From positions 312,569-376,568 of the forward strand of contig NZ_RRCN01000002.1 in NCBI RefSeq assembly GCF_003863965.1: 64,000 nucleotides of DNA. The letters run 5' to 3'. Each line of letters begins with the position of its first letter. Within the stretch, counting starts at the first letter, position 1. Below are positions 25,104 to 34,213 of the stretch, in pieces. Made by a program: the position numbers and the translations under genes. Under the pieces are notes generated by a model that worked only from the letters and a program-made list of their open reading frames with translations, had not been told where the DNA came from and did no database searches. The DNA comes from Paenibacillus oralis (lineage in GTDB: Bacteria; Bacillota; Bacilli; Paenibacillales; Paenibacillaceae).

Positions 25104-26126
25104 GTATTAGTTACGTTCACGAACCCTGGTTTAATAACAAACAGCACCCGACATTCCCCCATTTTAATGCCAGAAAGACAACTATGGTCGATGGGGGAGA
25201 GGAAAACATCTCATAATTTCGCCTTATAGTGTGTAGATCATTCAGAGGCCACACTACCTACTTCATATAAAATCTCTTTCAAGTCGAACTTTCGCTCGCT
25301 TTTCATATACCATATTATACCGTACAACTCGCTCAGAGGAAAGCAATTCCGTTCTACTGCTACAGCTCATGCTACGTGCCTTTTCCTTCCCCTTTTCACC
25401 CGATCTTCAACCGAGTCCTGCTAAACACGGACTTATACACTTCCAATAATCCTGCAACCTAGATACGTATCTATTTACTTTTTACTTGGTTGGTGTGGGG
25501 GTGAGCCGCGCGGGCTTAGATCGAGGGCTACATGCGAATACAAAAGTCGAAGCTTTCTAAAAACAAATCTAAAACCAGGTATAAAAGGCCGAAAATACAA
25601 CAGGCAGGCCAAATAGTCAAGAGTAAAGTTAGAAGCAAGATAGGTGCAGGTATAGAAAGGTTTAAAAGAGAGAGACAGTCCTATGAACGAGTTGTACGTT
25701 ATAGTGGGTAACTTGGACTGGACGGGAGAAAAGATTGGGAAGAGAAATAGCTGGTAAAAAGCGGCGTGGAGAGAGGTTTAGTCCTGTGAACGAGTTGTCT
25801 TTTATCATGCTTATTGTGGAATTTTTCTAGGTGTTCTCAACAGGTTAATCGTTTTGTTGCCTCTTAATTTCCAAGTGTCCATGCCGGCTCAGTTTCGTTT
25901 CCCCTCCCTTCTTTTCAAAGATGACGTGCCCTATTATGAGGCATAATAGGGACGAAATGATAGAGTCACCTTTGGGTGACTTTAAGTGACCTGTGGGTTA
26001 GTTAAAATGATAAATTATCCTCATATCCCTCAACTTCAAGATTTATTTAACGTTATCGTTTTAAGAGGCCCGAACCCAAAGCTAATTATCGAACAGTAAA
26101 AGAAGTTAATTTTGAGGAAAACAAAA
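25104..26126. other. ORF-poor region with repeats and hairpins
   Basis: About 1 kb without a credible gene. Contents: a 14-bp palindrome TAGATACGTATCTA (25460-25473); a repeat AGTCCTATGAACGAGTTGT at 25677 and AGTCCTGTGAACGAGTTGT at 25780, with an inverted relative CCTCTGAGCGAGTTGTACG at 25319-25339; hairpin CCCTATTATGAGGCATAATAGGG split as arms at 25929-25951; hairpin GTCACC/GGTGAC at 25965-25980. The plus strand is purine-rich between 25500 and 25790. Could be a structured RNA, a secondary origin or a partition site. Confidence 0.5.
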
Positions 26127-26264
26127 AAGCACACGTCACCCATTCTAAATAATGCACAAAGCCGACCTCGTGCAATTGCTCCGAAGGAGCCTTAGAAATG
26201 GAATAAGCGTGTGCCTGTTCCTGCGTAAGTGGTCAATCCATGAAGAAGGTATGGACTTATTATA
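26127..26264 (-). promoter_or_regulatory. Leader element 6 (long, branched variant)
   Basis: TATAAT (26259-26264), then about 130 nt closing with outer stem GCACACG/CGTGTGC and TTTTTT. An inner hairpin GCTCCTTCGGAGC and an extra stem (CCATTTCT/AGAATGG) make it branched. No gene follows closely, so it could be a free small RNA. Confidence 0.6.
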
Positions 26265-26406
26265 CATGGTCTTAGAGAGAAAAGCCATTCATCGTATCTT
26301 GTATCTCTTTACCCGAGACATAAGAAAGCCCGCGATCGCTCCCCACTTTCGATAGGTTGTCGGCAGCCAATCGTTCCTCTCCTCTTTGCTGAATTTGCCC
26401 CCCCAC

Positions 26407-28731
26407 TCACTTTTCCTTATATCGTCTAAATAGGTCAAGAAATACATGTAAGCCATGCTTCTCAGCTAATCCCAATGCCGTCTCACCCCCATTTATAATT
26501 GGTTCTTCAGGGGAGGCACCTGCTTCCAATAAAGCTTCGGCATAATCTTGTTGCATTTTAAGAACACATGTAACCAACAACCAGTTGAGTAAGTCCTGTC
26601 TGTATTCGGCTCCTTCAAGAAGCTTAATTCCTTCTCTTAAGCACGAAAGTGGTCCTTTTCTTTTTATCAGGAGGGTGAAGGTTTCCCCTACAAGATATTG
26701 ATTATCTAATACAGACGACAATTCAAAAAAGACAGGCAACAGTTCAGGGTTATCCATCTCTATGGCTAAAAGAAGCGGATGCATTTCTCCCATATCATCT
26801 AAAGAATCTACTTTTAAGGGTAAGACGATTCCTTCAAGTTTGAGTAACGAGCGCACCATTTCAGCATCATTGGCAATCGTTGCAATTTGAACTGCCATCA
26901 TGTTGTTTTGAGCAGGTATTTTTGCATTAAGGAAATCGATAGGCGGATGATTACTCTGTAATAAAACTTGTAATGATGATTTGAGATGTTCATCATACCA
27001 TAAAGATATTTTTTCTTTAATCTGTTTCTTTACAAGTACAGATTTTTCTTCAAAGAATGCTTGAATATCCTCGAACTCTTCTTTCGTTAAGAGAATGCCG
27101 ACTTCGTGTAATTCTTTGAAGGACTTTTTCAAGGTAGTAATTTTATCAGTAGACCACATAACCAAATCTTCTGGATTCTCCATTCCGTTTAACTCAATCC
27201 AGGTGTTGATTCCCTTAGCCTCCCAAGACAATTGAGTATCAGAAAGAAAACCAACAAAAGGGTCATATGAATCAACTAAAACAATGTTGTTATTCTCCGG
27301 TTCGTCAAAGTCCATCACCAGAAGATTCCCATATTCCTTTTTAACGGAAAGCAGACCAAGCTCCAACAGGTGGTTTACTGATTTACGAAATGCTTGTTTT
27401 GAATGTACACTTACGTCCTCGATCTCATCCAAGTCAATATACCCGCCGTTCACAAAATATGCGTATGCAAGTAATCCTTTTTCACTCAATGAAAGGTTAG
27501 TGTTTCGAAGGATATTTTCATTAAAAAATCGCTTGTAATCTTCGATGATCAACTCTCCTAGCCCTTTGTCGACGTCTTCATCGATATCGAACAACTCGTC
27601 GTGATCAGGCTTCTCAACTGCATCCTCTTCAAAGTGTTTTGAAATAAGCTCGTGCACTAATTCAGCCGCGAATAGAGGGTGGCTTAAAAAGATATTCTCC
27701 AGTTTTTGAAGATCCCCAAGTTCATTCAGAAATATGCTTAGATACTCCTTCATTTCTTCCCCGATCTCACCTTCATCTTCAACAAGCAAGTGCTCACTGA
27801 ACGAAGCGGAGACCATCGCCTCATGAATCAATTTAATCGGATTGTATTTCGCAAAGTAAAGTTGGAGCATGGTTTGCTTTTGTTGTTCAGTTAAGTGACC
27901 AAAGATGTTTTTGGGGCCACCTTCGTTACTATCTCTGAAAAGGTCTTCCAAGGTAGATTCTCGTCGATTGAATGCAGGTTCCTTATTTGGTTTCATGAGA
28001 AGGAACAACGGTTTCATTTGTAGGAAATCCCGCTCCATTTTTGATATAAAGTCGTTATGTACCTTTTGGATATCCGGGTGCTTCCGAAGGATCTGATAAC
28101 ATTTCGTGTAAGAGATTTCATCAAAATCCAGAGGCTCCTTAAAAAAGGGAGAATACGGATCATTAATCCATGCATTCAATTCTTTTTGCATGCTACTCAA
28201 AAGATGTTTAGAGAGCGCCGCACCGACATGTGATAAAACTTCATGCTCCATCCGGTCTTTCATCGCATCAGTAGCCGGAACCACAGTGAAGTTTCCATCC
28301 CGAAGAGTGTTCGTTTTGAATACCTGAAGCAGTTGCTCAACAGACTCATATTCCGCTAGATCTTCCACCAGATTACTTTGTCTAATGATCTGGGTTAGAT
28401 AAGAGATAAGATCGCTTGTAATTGCTTCGTATTTCTGCTCCCATAGCCAATCCAAGTAAGCAAATGTACGTGCCAAAAACAGCTCCTTCAACGAATCTTG
28501 CTCATCAAATTGCACTTTGCTTTTTAGGTACACCTCAACTGGGTATCCACCTAGTTTTAATCCTAAATCATATAACTGTTCAAGAGTGCCAGGAAAGTTT
28601 TGAACGATTTGGGGGCGGATCGTAGCTACCCGCTTCTCTCCGATAATAGCAACGCGGCCACCTTCAAGGTCTAATTTTGCTTTCGCTTCATCTAGCGATA
28701 TAAACTTTTTTCTACCTTGGATAAGGTACAT
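26407..28731 (-). CDS. Large hypothetical with winged helix and ankyrin-like C-terminus
   Basis: 774 aa from ATG 28731, chosen over GTG 28740 because AAGGTGA precedes it. A winged-helix-like segment lies near 435-490 (YIDLDEIEDVSVHSKQAFRKSVNHLLELGLL). The last 150 residues show ankyrin-like helices ending in NGGETALGLAEKHGLHVFLDL. The N-terminus begins with a short beta domain (MYLIQGRKKFISLDEAKAKL). No enzymatic motif seen. Ankyrin ends suggest protein binding. Confidence 0.8.
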   Translation of the reverse strand: MYLIQGRKKFISLDEAKAKLDLEGGRVAIIGEKRVATIRPQIVQNFPGTLEQLYDLGLKLGGYPVEVYLKSKVQFDEQDSLKELFLARTFAYLDWLWEQKYEAITSDLISYLTQIIRQSNLVEDLAEYESVEQLLQVFKTNTLRDGNFTVVPATDAMKDRMEHEVLSHVGAALSKHLLSSMQKELNAWINDPYSPFFKEPLDFDEISYTKCYQILRKHPDIQKVHNDFISKMERDFLQMKPLFLLMKPNKEPAFNRRESTLEDLFRDSNEGGPKNIFGHLTEQQKQTMLQLYFAKYNPIKLIHEAMVSASFSEHLLVEDEGEIGEEMKEYLSIFLNELGDLQKLENIFLSHPLFAAELVHELISKHFEEDAVEKPDHDELFDIDEDVDKGLGELIIEDYKRFFNENILRNTNLSLSEKGLLAYAYFVNGGYIDLDEIEDVSVHSKQAFRKSVNHLLELGLLSVKKEYGNLLVMDFDEPENNNIVLVDSYDPFVGFLSDTQLSWEAKGINTWIELNGMENPEDLVMWSTDKITTLKKSFKELHEVGILLTKEEFEDIQAFFEEKSVLVKKQIKEKISLWYDEHLKSSLQVLLQSNHPPIDFLNAKIPAQNNMMAVQIATIANDAEMVRSLLKLEGIVLPLKVDSLDDMGEMHPLLLAIEMDNPELLPVFFELSSVLDNQYLVGETFTLLIKRKGPLSCLREGIKLLEGAEYRQDLLNWLLVTCVLKMQQDYAEALLEAGASPEEPIINGGETALGLAEKHGLHVFLDLFRRYKEK

Positions 28732-28851
28732 CCGGCTCACCTTCTATAAATAATTAAAACCCGTTTTCTTCCTAACATATTAATTATCCCATAGTTGAAT
28801 AGAGAAGGTTAAGTGAACTCAACCAAAATTGTTTAAACTTATTAGGAACAA

Positions 28852-28880
28852 AAAAGAGCAGGATGAATGCCCGCTCTATT
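28852..28880 (-). terminator. Intrinsic terminator
   Basis: AGAGC...GCTCT hairpin followed by TTTTTT on the minus strand. Confidence 0.6.
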
Positions 28881-28967
28881 AGCAATGCTACATAGTCCCA
28901 ATCTGCAGAAGACCATTGTTAGAATAAAGGAACCTTGGCTTAGGCCCTTCACCACCATATTATGAAA

Positions 28968-28998
28968 TTGCCCTGCCGCTAGAAAGGGCAATTCAATT
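28968..28998 (-). terminator. Hairpin after the zinc-ribbon gene
   Basis: AATTGCCCT/AGGGCAATT stem about 35 nt past the stop at 29032; short T-rich tail, so possibly a 3' stabilising hairpin. Confidence 0.5.
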
Positions 28999-29031
28999 AA
29001 TTTAGTATGTACAAATTGTGATAAGAGCAAG

Positions 29032-29433
29032 CTAGCTTTCGAGAACTTTACGAAACTCCTCAATCTTATCAGATGCATGTTTCCACTCTTCATAAGAAAT
29101 GTCGATATAATGGGATACTTCATCGTAGGGCTTAATAGTCCCCCATGGACTGATGATATCGGCAGGTGTGAGTTTACTCTTCGTTTCTCCGTCCGGATCG
29201 AGTGGGTTAATGAAATGAAATCCCGTTTGGGAGAGGTCGATATGAACAATCTCACCTCCGAGCTTCTCAATCAATTGCTGCCAATCCCGTTCCTCCATGT
29301 TCAAAAGATCCTCCCCATCTAATACTTCGGTCAAGGTTGGAGTCTCGTACTTATCAATCTGTCCTTCTCCCTTACATACAGGACAGTCTTCTCCATTGAT
29401 CTTTTTCGCTCCCAAGCATGCAGTACAAATCAC
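29032..29433 (-). CDS. Zinc-ribbon protein with DnaJ-type CxxC motifs (133 aa)
   Basis: N-terminus ICTACLGAKKINGEDCPVCKGEG holds two CxxC pairs as in DnaJ cysteine-rich repeats. The rest is acidic and unassigned (TFHFINPL, ADIISPWGTIKPYDEV). ATG 29433 with TTAGGAGGA upstream. Confidence 0.75.
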   Translation of the reverse strand: MICTACLGAKKINGEDCPVCKGEGQIDKYETPTLTEVLDGEDLLNMEERDWQQLIEKLGGEIVHIDLSQTGFHFINPLDPDGETKSKLTPADIISPWGTIKPYDEVSHYIDISYEEWKHASDKIEEFRKVLES

Positions 29434-29571
29434 GAATTACGTCCTCCTAATATTTGGATTTTGGTTTCGGGCTCATTTCATGGAGTATTTTTGTGGCAAG
29501 TTTCGTTCCCCCTGGAAATTTACCGTGGCCGTTTTTTTGGTATAAATAGTAGTCAAGTAATCACAAGTAAA

Positions 29572-29802
29572 TTATTGCATTCTTCCGCTTGGCCCATCTT
29601 GCTCCCATTGCGTCCTTGCTGCCAAAAATTCATTTTGGTCAACAACTTCGTAGAACTTTAGTAAATTAGAATGATGTACACAAGTCTTGAATCCATTATC
29701 TAAAACAACATCAATCATTTCACGAGAAAATTTTGCTTTCCCCCTTAAACCGTTGAATTGTGGGAGCGCCTTTCCTTTATTGATGACTATAAACTCTATC
29801 AT
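29572..29802 (-). CDS. Hypothetical protein (76 aa)
   Basis: ATG 29802 with AAAGGAT about ten bases upstream. Small alpha/beta protein without recognised family. Confidence 0.6.
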   Translation of the reverse strand: MIEFIVINKGKALPQFNGLRGKAKFSREMIDVVLDNGFKTCVHHSNLLKFYEVVDQNEFLAARTQWEQDGPSGRMQ

Positions 29803-29917
29803 AGGATAATTCTATCCTTTCGAAATAATATCAATCTATTGAAAACATGTACCCAACACGGCTCAAAAAAGTTTCCCAATTAAAACTGGATATCTAATTC
29901 TCTTTGTAGCCGGTTCA

Positions 29918-29950
29918 AAAAATACGCCCCACTGATAGAATTACATCAAT
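29918..29950 (-). terminator. Intrinsic terminator overlapping a stop codon
   Basis: CCCATTGAT/ATCAGTGGG followed by GCGTATTTTTT on the minus strand. Confidence 0.7.
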
Positions 29951-30089
29951 GGGACGAAGTTAAGTAAACCAAAAACGATTTACCCAGATCCCTAACAATG
30001 TACTTCTTCCCTTGATGTTCGATCATTTCACCAACCGAATATACCCGCTCTGGCAAGAGTATGTTGTAGTCAAAGGTGATACCTACCAT
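29946..30089 (-). CDS. Small hypothetical protein (47 aa)
   Basis: ATG 30089 behind a perfect AAGGAGG. The beta-rich sequence (VGITFDYNILLPERVYSVGEMIEHQGKKYI split over two strands) resembles small DUF-type beta barrels. Ends in the terminator at 29918. Confidence 0.7.
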   Translation of the reverse strand: MVGITFDYNILLPERVYSVGEMIEHQGKKYIVRDLGKSFLVYLTSSH

Positions 30090-30117
30090 TTATAAACCTC
30101 CTTCATTAGCCTTGTCA

Positions 30118-30813
30118 TTATTCTTCCACGATTCGCGCCTTATATTTGGATTCTTCCAAGATAACTTCGCCAATATTTTCGAATTTACAATTAGGACATA
30201 CAAAGACAGCGTGGTCGCTAACCGGATCACCAATAGGAAAAATATCTTCCCCCCATTTAGCAGCCGTCTCCTGGTTCCATTGTTCTGTTGGACTCGAAAC
30301 TTTACATTCAGGACATACCCAATTACACTCTAAGTCCTTGTCTAGTAATGAGTTACCTTTTTCGAGTAGGCCGTAAGTAGCCGGATTTAAACCCTCAACC
30401 CGTGAGATATCCTCTTGAATGGTCTCGTCTGTAATTTGAAATCGTTTGCGGAGTCCAGACAACGTGTGTACGAACATAGTCCGTTCTTGTGTTTCCCAAT
30501 TCGGAGTTAACTTCATGAAAGGGGTTCGTTCGAACACTTGTTTAGCCCTCGATGTCTCCGGCATTTCAGAGAATGCTTTTTGAAAAACATCTAAGGAGAA
30601 CTGGAAAATCCTCGGGTTCTGAAGCAGAACATCGAAGGCCACCAAATCATTTGGAAAGGTGGAAGCAAATAAATCCTCCAAGTAGTAAAGTAAAAGGCTT
30701 AGAACCGATTCCTCCTGCCGGCTAAAAAACGGGTTGGGGATGGCATGGCGTTCTGTTAGCTGCATAATCCCATTCGCAAGAGGATGAATAGGGTATTGGA
30801 ATATCTCTTTCAT
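30118..30813 (-). CDS. Hypothetical protein with C-terminal zinc ribbon (231 aa)
   Basis: Helical N-terminal 160 residues, then CPEC (about 172-175) and CPNC (about 212-215), a rubredoxin-like zinc ribbon. First 18 nt lie just below the neighbouring gene, so it is part of the run 31771-29946. Confidence 0.75.
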   Translation of the reverse strand: MKEIFQYPIHPLANGIMQLTERHAIPNPFFSRQEESVLSLLLYYLEDLFASTFPNDLVAFDVLLQNPRIFQFSLDVFQKAFSEMPETSRAKQVFERTPFMKLTPNWETQERTMFVHTLSGLRKRFQITDETIQEDISRVEGLNPATYGLLEKGNSLLDKDLECNWVCPECKVSSPTEQWNQETAAKWGEDIFPIGDPVSDHAVFVCPNCKFENIGEVILEESKYKARIVEE

Positions 30814-30831
30814 TAGGGCATCTGCCTCCTA

Positions 30832-31206
30832 TCAATTGAATTCTTTAAATGAGATTTCGAATCGGTCAAGCAGTATAGGATCGATAACACCACGCATGTA
30901 TGAGCTCTCTTCAGGTATTGTGAAACTGCCTATGGCATCCGTCGAAAGAACCTTCAACCCCTTGATCACGACCGTATAGTATTTCTGTTGAATCGTTTTG
31001 ACCTCGAACCTTCTTTTGCTCTGCTTGGCCATGGATTCAAGGATACGGAATTCAACCGGCTTTTCATTCCGTTCCCTAAAATGCGAGAACAAAGCATTGA
31101 GGATTTTTGAAGTCTTGTGAGGGCGGACTAAAAAAAATTCGAATAACCACAAGATCACTAATACGAAGATCATTGCAGAGATTAAGATGACATAAATAAA
31201 TTCCAT
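30832..31206 (-). CDS. Membrane-anchored hypothetical protein (124 aa)
   Basis: One N-terminal membrane helix (about 4-26) followed by a basic cytoplasmic domain (KILNALFSHFRERNEK). No known domain. ATG 31206 behind AAAGGAAGGAT. Confidence 0.7.
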   Translation of the reverse strand: MEFIYVILISAMIFVLVILWLFEFFLVRPHKTSKILNALFSHFRERNEKPVEFRILESMAKQSKRRFEVKTIQQKYYTVVIKGLKVLSTDAIGSFTIPEESSYMRGVIDPILLDRFEISFKEFN

Positions 31207-31225
31207 GATCCTTCCTTTCGATTGA

Positions 31226-31408
31226 TTATTTAGCGGAACCGGCTTCCTTTATTTTGAGAACTTCAGACAACTCTTCTTCTGCCATTGCAAGATCATTTTT
31301 GACATTCTGAATGTCAGGTGCTTCAGGTTCGGTTTCAATGCGGAACTGCAACTCGTTGATAAACTCACGCAGAGCTCTTTCTACAATATGAGGATGTTTC
31401 ATATCCAT
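31226..31408 (-). CDS. Small helical protein (60 aa)
   Basis: ATG 31408 behind GAAAGGAAA; acidic amphipathic helices, unknown role; same operon. Confidence 0.65.
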   Translation of the reverse strand: MDMKHPHIVERALREFINELQFRIETEPEAPDIQNVKNDLAMAEEELSEVLKIKEAGSAK

Positions 31409-31447
31409 TTTCCTTTCATTATGAATTGACGGGTTTGTGGCCGAGAC

Positions 31448-31771
31448 CTACTCAAAGCTAATATCTTCATAGAACATGCTCAATAAAAAGGCTACCCCGG
31501 CTATTTTATGATCATGATCCGGTTTAAAACTATTTAAGATTGCCCGAATGTGCCGCAGTGCAGCATGAACATCAATGCCTGCTCGATCGCTAATGGTGAT
31601 GTTCAACGGCCTATCATAAAAAAGATCATCCGCGAGCTGGTGCCATTTCGTCCAATCATTAATAAATTCCTTTGGGATCTCAGATAACGGAGGCAGCAGG
31701 TTATCGATATTCCCACCAAACGCGATATCGGTATCTGTGACAATTTGAGGTGTGTCCCATTTACCACTCAT
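31448..31771 (-). CDS. Hypothetical protein (107 aa)
   Basis: ATG 31771 chosen over 31804 because AAAGGTGGAG lies seven bases upstream. Soluble; no family recognised. First gene of the operon 31771-29946. The 285 nt upstream are AT-rich and hold no clear gene. Confidence 0.65.
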   Translation of the reverse strand: MSGKWDTPQIVTDTDIAFGGNIDNLLPPLSEIPKEFINDWTKWHQLADDLFYDRPLNITISDRAGIDVHAALRHIRAILNSFKPDHDHKIAGVAFLLSMFYEDISFE

Positions 31772-32057
31772 TTTTGTACTCCACCTTTCTATATAAGTCT
31801 TCATTTGGGTAATATGTAACCAAAAGAAATTGCTTTTAATTTCTGATAGCTCCTCTTATTCGGTACTCATTAAAACAAAAACCTTAGTTTATTGAAGAAA
31901 CGCAAAGCAATAAAACGGTTTTTAACTATCACATAAAAGGGTAACGCTAAAAAAAATGAGAATGTTTATTACAAAGATTTTTTTATTTCTTATATAAAAG
32001 ACATTCATAGGGTGCTTCAAATTTATCTCCAATCAATATGTTCAAGTTTACGTTTCA

Positions 32058-32564
32058 TCAAACTAAAGATAATGCTTTAAGATAATCATTCCTCACCTTC
32101 CATGCCTCATTATGCAGCCTTATCAACTCTTTTTCATCATCATCATTATCTATATAATTTTGGAGCGCTATCATGTAATTGTTGTCACTACTGATTATAC
32201 CGTCCTGTTGTTCTTTCGTTAATTTACTCATGTCAATTATCAGTGACACTGTAGCTTTAATTTCTTTAATCCCTTCGATTCTACTATAATATGCACGATG
32301 ATTTCCTTCGCCATTAACAATTAAGGCGCCATTTGGAAGCTTCCACAGTAAAATGGTTTCTGGGCTTATATCTTTCCAACCATCCTTTTCCACTTTTTCA
32401 CGCAATCGATTCAATTTATCTTCATCGATAGATCTCGAAAGTGCAATTATCTTCTTTGGTCTTACTGTTTGAATTCCCAATTCAACCTGGTAATATTTTT
32501 GCTCTTTATTTTCAATATATTTTTTTTGGATTCTCTGAGCGCTTTTCCATTTAACCTCTTCCAT
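32058..32564 (-). CDS. ParB/Srx-fold protein
   Basis: 168 aa. The core ISPETILLWKLPNGALIVN followed by GEGNHRAYYSRIEGI matches the ParB N-terminal/sulfiredoxin fold, in which G-x-HR binds nucleotide (CTPase or nuclease activity in relatives). No HTH or CTP dimer region follows, so it is not a full partition ParB. Weak AT-rich surroundings. Confidence 0.65.
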   Translation of the reverse strand: MEEVKWKSAQRIQKKYIENKEQKYYQVELGIQTVRPKKIIALSRSIDEDKLNRLREKVEKDGWKDISPETILLWKLPNGALIVNGEGNHRAYYSRIEGIKEIKATVSLIIDMSKLTKEQQDGIISSDNNYMIALQNYIDNDDDEKELIRLHNEAWKVRNDYLKALSLV

Positions 32565-32585
32565 AAAATCACTCCAAAAATTGTT

Positions 32586-32759
32586 TTATCGTCCTTTTTT
32601 CTCGTTATAATATGAAATTGCTTCATTAATATCGCCCTGATACATTGTTCTTTTAGCTAGAAGTTCAACTAATTCAATAAATATTTGCTCCATAACTACT
32701 GTATCGTTTGATGATTGAATACAAGATACCAGATAAGCAACGTCCTCTCTTTTACCCAA
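32586..32759 (-). CDS. Small hypothetical protein (57 aa)
   Basis: TTG start at 32759 with GGGGAG upstream; helical (VAYLVSCIQSSNDTVVMEQI...). It sits 21 nt before the ParB-like gene. Confidence 0.55.
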   Translation of the reverse strand: MGKREDVAYLVSCIQSSNDTVVMEQIFIELVELLAKRTMYQGDINEAISYYNEKKGR

Positions 32760-32792
32760 ACTACTCCCCTACTTTCTTAAACAAAACCATAT

Positions 32793-33110
32793 TTATTTAT
32801 ATCTTGGCCTATAGCAGTATTCATTGACAATGCTTTGACCATAGGACAGAGAACCATTCGAGCAAGTTATGTAAGCGTGAATCCATCTTCTGTTTTTGAT
32901 CTCTTCTTTTAGGTTTATTAGTGAATCAGAAGCAATAATTTGACCGTTAAGAGATTTTGCTTGATATATAAAATTCCACATTGAAAAAACATCTACATCA
33001 CAAACTGGCTTTCTCTTCTTCGCGATTTTCTCTTCTTGTCTAATTTTTATATACTCATTGTCTACCGCAATCCAATACCTCTTCTCTTCTTCTGAGAGTG
33101 AATTGTTCAT
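32793..33110 (-). CDS. Hypothetical protein (105 aa)
   Basis: Charged N-terminal helix (EEEKRYWIAVDNEYIKIRQE) then a small alpha/beta domain. The ending YGQSIVNEYCYRPRYK echoes the YGSCSYSRGE pattern of the next small gene, so both may be related Tyr/Cys-rich proteins. Confidence 0.6.
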   Translation of the reverse strand: MNNSLSEEEKRYWIAVDNEYIKIRQEEKIAKKRKPVCDVDVFSMWNFIYQAKSLNGQIIASDSLINLKEEIKNRRWIHAYITCSNGSLSYGQSIVNEYCYRPRYK

Positions 33111-33154
33111 TTATGTAGCCTCCCCTATTTTGACAAAAGCCATATTTCATTAGA

Positions 33155-33307
33155 TTAATTTGCGTACTTATCCCTGATACATGCTTTAGCATCCTCTTTT
33201 GTTGTCCAAACTTGCTCCCCTCTACTGTATGAGCAACTTCCGTATTCTACATCTTGAAGTAATTCAACTTGAACAAACCCCAGGTCTTCGTATCCTTTTG
33301 AATCCAC
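33155..33307 (-). CDS. Small hypothetical protein (50 aa)
   Basis: GTG start 33307 behind AAAGGAAG. Protein-like sequence (MDSKGYEDLGFVQVELLQDV...). An overlapping ATG at 33315 opens a 22-codon frame that is less likely. Confidence 0.5.
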   Translation of the reverse strand: MDSKGYEDLGFVQVELLQDVEYGSCSYSRGEQVWTTKEDAKACIRDKYAN

Positions 33308-33349
33308 GCATCCATCTTCCTTTCTTTATAAAACTCACTAAAAATTGAT

Positions 33350-33502
33350 TTATCGTGTCACTTCAATTCCCTTTTTCTCAAGATACTTCATTAAAGGTTC
33401 AACCATTGTTTTTAGTGATGTCGTTCTGTATTGCTTCTTTTTTAAAGGAGCTCCAGGCTATTCAAGTAGTATCTCAGAATCGAGGCCGATGATTCTCTCC
33501 AC
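33350..33502 (-). pseudogene. Small frame interrupted by one TAG
   Basis: From GTG 33502: VERIIGLDSEILLE, then TAG, then PGAPLKKKQYRTTSLKTMVE...KYLEKKGIEVTR to TAA at 33350. The frame on both sides looks like one 50-residue protein. It lies just after the sigma-factor gene. Confidence 0.45.
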
Positions 33503-33527
33503 TGTGCTAGTTGAGGATGTTATTCTA

Positions 33528-34082
33528 TCATTCCAACTGCATGCACCGCTGTAAATAGGTACGTGCTCGATACATTCTAGATTTGATTGTACTCACGGGT
33601 ATGTTGTTTGCAATGCTCATTTCTTCATAGGTCATTTCAAGGATATAATGCTGGTAGATGAACGGCTTCCACTTGGAAGGGAGCTCATTTAATAGTCTTT
33701 CAATCTTTATTATGAGTTCATTTTTAAGAGCGGCATCTTCTGGAATATCATCTTTAGACTGGAGTGTGTCCATCACAGCATAGGTCTCGCTTTCTACGAG
33801 TTGTGTCAGCGATATATGCTGTTGTACTGTTCTCCTACGAAGAGTATCAATGCAAATGTTTGTACCGATCCGATAAATCCAAGCCTTAGCATTCTTGCTA
33901 TTATCGAAACGATGTAGATTGGTGTAGACCCTTAGAAAAGTCTCTTGGACAATATCTTCGCGGTCAGCGCGATTTTTGAAAAACTTGCCAGCCAAACGAT
34001 AAATCTTATCCTTATAATCGCCAAAAAGCGCAGCGAATTGACTATCGCTATTGGTATTTTCATGCACTACTGAATCGCTCAT
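33528..34082 (-). CDS. ECF-type RNA polymerase sigma factor
   Basis: 184 aa. Region 2 (about 15-80): FGDYKDKIYRLAGKFFKNRADREDIVQETFLRVY. Region 4 (about 130-180): LLNELPSKWKPFIYQHYILEMTYEEMSIANNIPVSTIKSRMYRAR. Group resembles SigW-like ECF factors. No anti-sigma gene is evident; the neighbouring two-helix membrane protein is a possible but unproven partner. It may read replicon-specific promoters. Confidence 0.92.
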   Translation of the reverse strand: MSDSVVHENTNSDSQFAALFGDYKDKIYRLAGKFFKNRADREDIVQETFLRVYTNLHRFDNSKNAKAWIYRIGTNICIDTLRRRTVQQHISLTQLVESETYAVMDTLQSKDDIPEDAALKNELIIKIERLLNELPSKWKPFIYQHYILEMTYEEMSIANNIPVSTIKSRMYRARTYLQRCMQLE

Positions 34083-34167
34083 GCATTTTCAGCCCCCCAC
34101 CGTCTGCAGCTATTCTTAAGAAAAGTATATCAAGATAGGATAAACCACGACGGATATGAGAGAGCTA

Positions 34168-34207
34168 AATTTAAAAAGGAAGCGGGTTCTGTTGTCACCC
34201 GCTTCCC
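34168..34207 (-). terminator. Intrinsic terminator
   Basis: GGAAGCGGGT/ACCCGCTTCC hairpin plus TTTTT on the minus strand, immediately after the stop at 34214. Confidence 0.85.
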
Positions 34208-34213
34208 ATACTC

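Noticed and set aside
25104..26126. Group I/II intron, tmRNA or RNase P RNA
   Set aside because: No domain V, no P7-like core, no tmRNA tag frame and no RNase P conserved segments could be recognised.
28842..29270. 142-aa minus frame
   Set aside because: It overlaps the zinc-ribbon gene in another frame and its end runs through a terminator hairpin.
32058..32564. Partition protein ParB with parA
   Set aside because: There is no HTH, no C-terminal dimer domain and no ParA ATPase nearby; only the ParB/Srx fold is supported.
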